64,000 nt of DNA, from contig JAAYKH010000043.1 in assembly GCA_012522475.1 (NCBI GenBank), positions 29,301 to 93,300 on the forward strand, written 5' to 3'. This document shows positions 61,699-64,000 of this stretch, in pieces. Source of the DNA: Chloroflexota bacterium. GTDB lineage: Bacteria > Chloroflexota > Anaerolineae > Anaerolineales > Anaerolineaceae. Made by a program: the position numbers and the translations under genes. The first letter of the stretch is position 1; each line of letters begins with the position of its first letter. The notes under the pieces were generated by a model, which ran no database searches, had not been told where the DNA came from, and saw only the letters and a program-made list of their open reading frames with translations.

Positions 61699-62583
61699 TT
61701 AGAAGATAATCGCCAGGCTGCTAATCAGCAGCAAGACGCCCGTTAATGCCGAGGTGCCCCACAGCAGGAAGGCCGCCAGGCGCTGATCGTCGCCCTGGCG
61801 GTAGAGCAGCATCCCAACACCCAGGTTGATCAGCCAGATTATCCCATTCAGGACGGGCAGCAAGATCAGGCGTTCGCCCGGGGCTGTGGTACCGGGTTCA
61901 ACCCAGGCAATCTCACCCAACCCTGGGACCGCGATGGCAACCCCGATCAACAGGAGCAGGCCAACCCCAAACCCCCCAATAATCAACCAACGACCGATAG
62001 GGTCTTCCCACACCCGCCCGATGAACACCCTGGGGTAAACCGATTGGGCGTGCAGGGGCATCAGGCTGCCCAGCTCGTTCACCCGCTGGAAGGCGGCCAT
62101 GAAGCCTTTGGCGTTCTCTGGTGAGATGGCAAACACCCGGTCGGGGGTGGCCACCAGAAGCATCTGCCTGGCATCGGAGCTGATGAATTCCACGTGCCCT
62201 AACTCTGCCACCATGCGCCGGCCGAGGATGGCACCGGGCCAGCGCAACCAGGGCAGGGGCAGCCGAAAGCCGACCTGGCTGGCCGGCCGAATCCACTCGA
62301 TTGCATCCAGGGGGATGTCTTCCCGGCGCAGACCCCAGCGGATTGCCAAGCCCTCGCGGTTGAGAAGATACACCCCATTCAGCAGTGCCATCAGCCGGTA
62401 ACCCAGCAGCGGCAGGGGCACAAACAGAACCAGCGCAATCAGCATGGCCAGTAAAAAGTTCACGCCGGATGGCTCCTGTACGGCGCTGTAAAAGAAAAAC
62501 GCGCCAGCGCCCGCAAAAAGGAGCAGCAGCCCGCCCTGCAGGAGGGCGCCGGTTGTCCGTGGCGGCAGGAATTCATGCTCCAT
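61699..62583 (-). CDS. membrane protein with PH-like domain
   Basis: A 294-residue protein: two N-terminal helices (about 15-32 and 40-62), then a cytoplasmic beta-rich domain (about 70-190; YLLNREGLAIRWGLRREDIPLDAIEWIRPA) that resembles bacterial PH domains, and two to three C-terminal helices after residue 205. The VFAISPENAKGFMAAFQRV end of the beta domain is typical of PH-like DUF families. The function is unknown. It starts 4 bases after the aminotransferase gene and is probably coexpressed. Confidence 0.8.
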   Translation of the reverse strand: MEHEFLPPRTTGALLQGGLLLLFAGAGAFFFYSAVQEPSGVNFLLAMLIALVLFVPLPLLGYRLMALLNGVYLLNREGLAIRWGLRREDIPLDAIEWIRPASQVGFRLPLPWLRWPGAILGRRMVAELGHVEFISSDARQMLLVATPDRVFAISPENAKGFMAAFQRVNELGSLMPLHAQSVYPRVFIGRVWEDPIGRWLIIGGFGVGLLLLIGVAIAVPGLGEIAWVEPGTTAPGERLILLPVLNGIIWLINLGVGMLLYRQGDDQRLAAFLLWGTSALTGVLLLISSLAIIF

Positions 62584-62587
62584 GCGG

Positions 62588-63796
62588 TTAACGCCCCGAC
62601 GATGATGACCCGGGCGCGTTCAGCGCTTCAGCCAGCGCCTGGCAGACGTCAACGACCATGTCCTCGGTCATCGCCCCTGAAAAGGGCAGCGCTAGGCTGC
62701 GGTTTCCCAGGTCTTCCGTTACCGGGTAATCGCCCGGACGAAAGCCGAAAGCCTTGACCATATAGGGCTGCAGGTGGATCGGTGAAAAATACGGCCGGAC
62801 CGGAATGCCGCGTTCTTCCAGGTTTTTTGCCAGGCGATCGCGATTGATGGATGGCTCCACCCGAATCACATAGACAAACCAACTCACCCGGGACGTGTAA
62901 TCTTCCAGGCCTGGCGGTGAAACCCGGTCGATTTGCGCCAGGTGTTTTTCATACCAGGCGGCCACCTGCGCCCTGCGTTCCAGCAGTGCCTCCAACCGCT
63001 TGATCTGCGTCAGCCCCAGGGCCGCGCTCATCTCATCCAGGCGGTAGTTATAGCCCAGGTAGGTGTGCTGCAGCCAGGTATCTCCTGGCGCCCGTCCCTG
63101 GTTGCGCAGCGCGCGCATATACTCCGCCGCTGCGCTGTCATCGGTGACGATCATCCCGCCTTCGCCGGTGGTGATCTGTTTGTTGGGGTAAAAGGCAAAC
63201 ACCCCGTAATCCCCCAGGGTGCCCGCCGGTCGGCCTTGATAAGCCGCGCCCAGGGCCTCGCAGGAATCTTCAATGACCGTCAGGCGATGCTCCCGGGCAA
63301 TCGCGTTGATCCGGTCGTAGTCGGCGGGCTGACCGAACACATCCACGGGCAGAAGCGCTTTAACAGGCCCCAGCCGTCCTTCAACCTCTGAGGGCAGCCG
63401 CCTGGGCAGCCACTTTCGGGCCCGGTCGCCCCCCAGGCTGAGCTCTTCTGCGGCTTGTGCTAATTGGTGCGTGTCGATGTTCCCGGTCAGCGGGTCTACA
63501 TCCACAAAAATCGGGACGGCCTTTTCAAACAGGATCACGTTGGCAGAAGCGACAAAGGAGAAGGGCGTTGTCAGGACGAGGTCGCCCGTGCCAATCCCCG
63601 CAGCCCGCACGCACAGGTGCAGGCCCGTCGTGCCGGAACTGACGCCAATGGCGTGTTGTGCACCGGTCAGGTCGCAAAAGGCGCGCTCAAAGGCCTCGAT
63701 TTTGGGGCCCATGGAGAGCTGCGGTGTGTTCAGTACGTCCAGCACGGCCTGGCGGTCGGCATCGTTAAGTTCCGGGGAGGACATTGGGATTTTCAT
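62588..63796 (-). CDS. DegT/DnrJ/EryC1/StrS-family sugar aminotransferase
   Basis: A 402-residue PLP-dependent fold-type I enzyme. The N-terminal GSSGTTGLHLCVRAAGIGTGDLVLTTPFSF block, IEDSCEALGAAYQGRPAG and the PLP-lysine motif FYPNKQITTGEGGM are clear, with NYRLDEMSAALG following. Such enzymes transaminate keto-sugar nucleotides for surface glycans or secondary metabolites. It is monocistronic or leads the PH-like gene; the leader on the minus strand has TATAAT near 63841-63846. No sugar dehydratase is adjacent. Confidence 0.94.
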   Translation of the reverse strand: MKIPMSSPELNDADRQAVLDVLNTPQLSMGPKIEAFERAFCDLTGAQHAIGVSSGTTGLHLCVRAAGIGTGDLVLTTPFSFVASANVILFEKAVPIFVDVDPLTGNIDTHQLAQAAEELSLGGDRARKWLPRRLPSEVEGRLGPVKALLPVDVFGQPADYDRINAIAREHRLTVIEDSCEALGAAYQGRPAGTLGDYGVFAFYPNKQITTGEGGMIVTDDSAAAEYMRALRNQGRAPGDTWLQHTYLGYNYRLDEMSAALGLTQIKRLEALLERRAQVAAWYEKHLAQIDRVSPPGLEDYTSRVSWFVYVIRVEPSINRDRLAKNLEERGIPVRPYFSPIHLQPYMVKAFGFRPGDYPVTEDLGNRSLALPFSGAMTEDMVVDVCQALAEALNAPGSSSSGR

Positions 63797-63840
63797 CAGG
63801 TGTTTCCATTTCTTAAGCTTATTTGCAGCAAGGCCCCCTA

Positions 63841-63846
63841 ATTATA
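63841..63846 (-). promoter_or_regulatory. probable -10 box of the aminotransferase operon
   Basis: TATAAT on the minus strand, followed by TAGGG, about 45 bases before the start codon. No good -35 is recognisable upstream. Confidence 0.45.
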
Positions 63847-63888
63847 ACGTTGATTGAGGCTGTGAAGCGTGCGGGGTGATGGGTGATT

Positions 63889-64000
63889 AGACCCACCCCT
63901 TGGGACCCTCCCTGTCCACTGCGCCCTGTACCGCGGCTTATAGAGACCCACCCCTTGGGACCCTCCCTGTCCACTGCGCCCTGTACCGCGGCTTATAGAG
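63889..64000. repeat. perfect 55-bp tandem repeat, continues past the window
   Basis: Two identical copies (63889-63943 and 63944-63998) of a 55-base unit starting AGACCCACCCCTTGGGACCC, with two bases of a third copy at the window edge. On the minus strand each unit contains GGGAGGGTCCCAAGGGGTGG followed by G, four G runs with short loops, which fits a G-quadruplex pattern. No spacer variation is seen, so it is not a CRISPR array. Confidence 0.95.

Noticed and set aside
63889..64000. CRISPR array
   Set aside because: The 55-base units are contiguous and identical with no variable spacers and no cas genes nearby.

Overview
The window looks like chromosomal DNA of a free-living bacterium, most probably a member of the Chloroflexota (Anaerolineae-like). 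This is inferred from gene content: secreted lipoproteins with Thr/Pro-rich tails, an FMN-riboswitch-controlled ABC importer of the RibXY type known from Chloroflexi, a Ycf45/R3H ATPase, DUF951, and an archaeal-style HMG-CoA synthase/thiolase pair next to a class II HMG-CoA reductase. No phage, plasmid or CRISPR locus is visible. Coding density is high, with bacterial sigma70-type promoters, Shine-Dalgarno starts mixed with apparently leaderless starts, and one tRNA gene.

Layout. 1-4.5 kb: end of a solute-binding protein gene, a small membrane protein, an AhpD-like protein, an M24 peptidase, an MFS transporter and a metallo-beta-lactamase hydrolase. 4.5-6.3 kb: tRNA-Leu(CAG) and a WD40 lipoprotein, bracketed by two diverged copies of a gene-tail/terminator segment. 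6.3-9.1 kb: recX-rny on the minus strand behind a structured leader. 9.1-12.5 kb: two small membrane proteins, RNase Z, a homocysteine methyltransferase and Maf. 12.5-19.8 kb: a compact operon of two paralogous penicillin-binding lipoproteins, RsgA and a peptide-type binding protein. 20.2-24.4 kb: an MFS transporter, then a minus-strand flavin importer (permease, binding protein, ATPase) with a complete promoter, FMN riboswitch and terminator. 24.5-28.7 kb: SbcC and dihydrolipoyl dehydrogenase, convergent.

28.7-34.3 kb: a structured leader and a Y1 (IS200-like) protein whose catalytic residues are all replaced, a SPOUT RNA methyltransferase, an ABC-2 exporter with an added membrane zinc-ribbon protein, and PdxS. 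34.4-43.9 kb: a long plus-strand housekeeping run: GNAT-like protein, Ycf45/R3H ATPase, Tmk, a DsbA-cyclophilin fusion lipoprotein, PrsW protease, PlsC acyltransferase, DUF951, TsaE, TsaB, RimI and a type 4 uracil-DNA glycosylase. 44-49.7 kb: UDP-sugar dehydrogenase, epimerase and flippase (surface glycan), two small minus-strand genes and GalE. 50-53.6 kb: a minus-strand mevalonate entry operon (HMGR, HMGS, thiolase). 53.8-60.7 kb: sensor kinase with methyltransferase, Hsp20, glutaminyl cyclase, peptidase T and a URO-D family protein. 60.8-63.8 kb: DUF92, a PH-like membrane protein and a DegT aminotransferase. The window ends inside a perfect 55-bp tandem repeat.

The points most worth a second look are the inactivated Y1 transposase-like gene with switch-like hairpins in front of it, the thiolase with Asp where the nucleophilic Cys is expected, the FMN riboswitch whose terminator abuts the start codon of a flavin importer, the DsbA-cyclophilin fusion, the duplicated boundary around the tRNA-Leu/WD40 segment, and the terminal G-rich minisatellite. 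All functions are assigned by reading motifs; no database search was possible.
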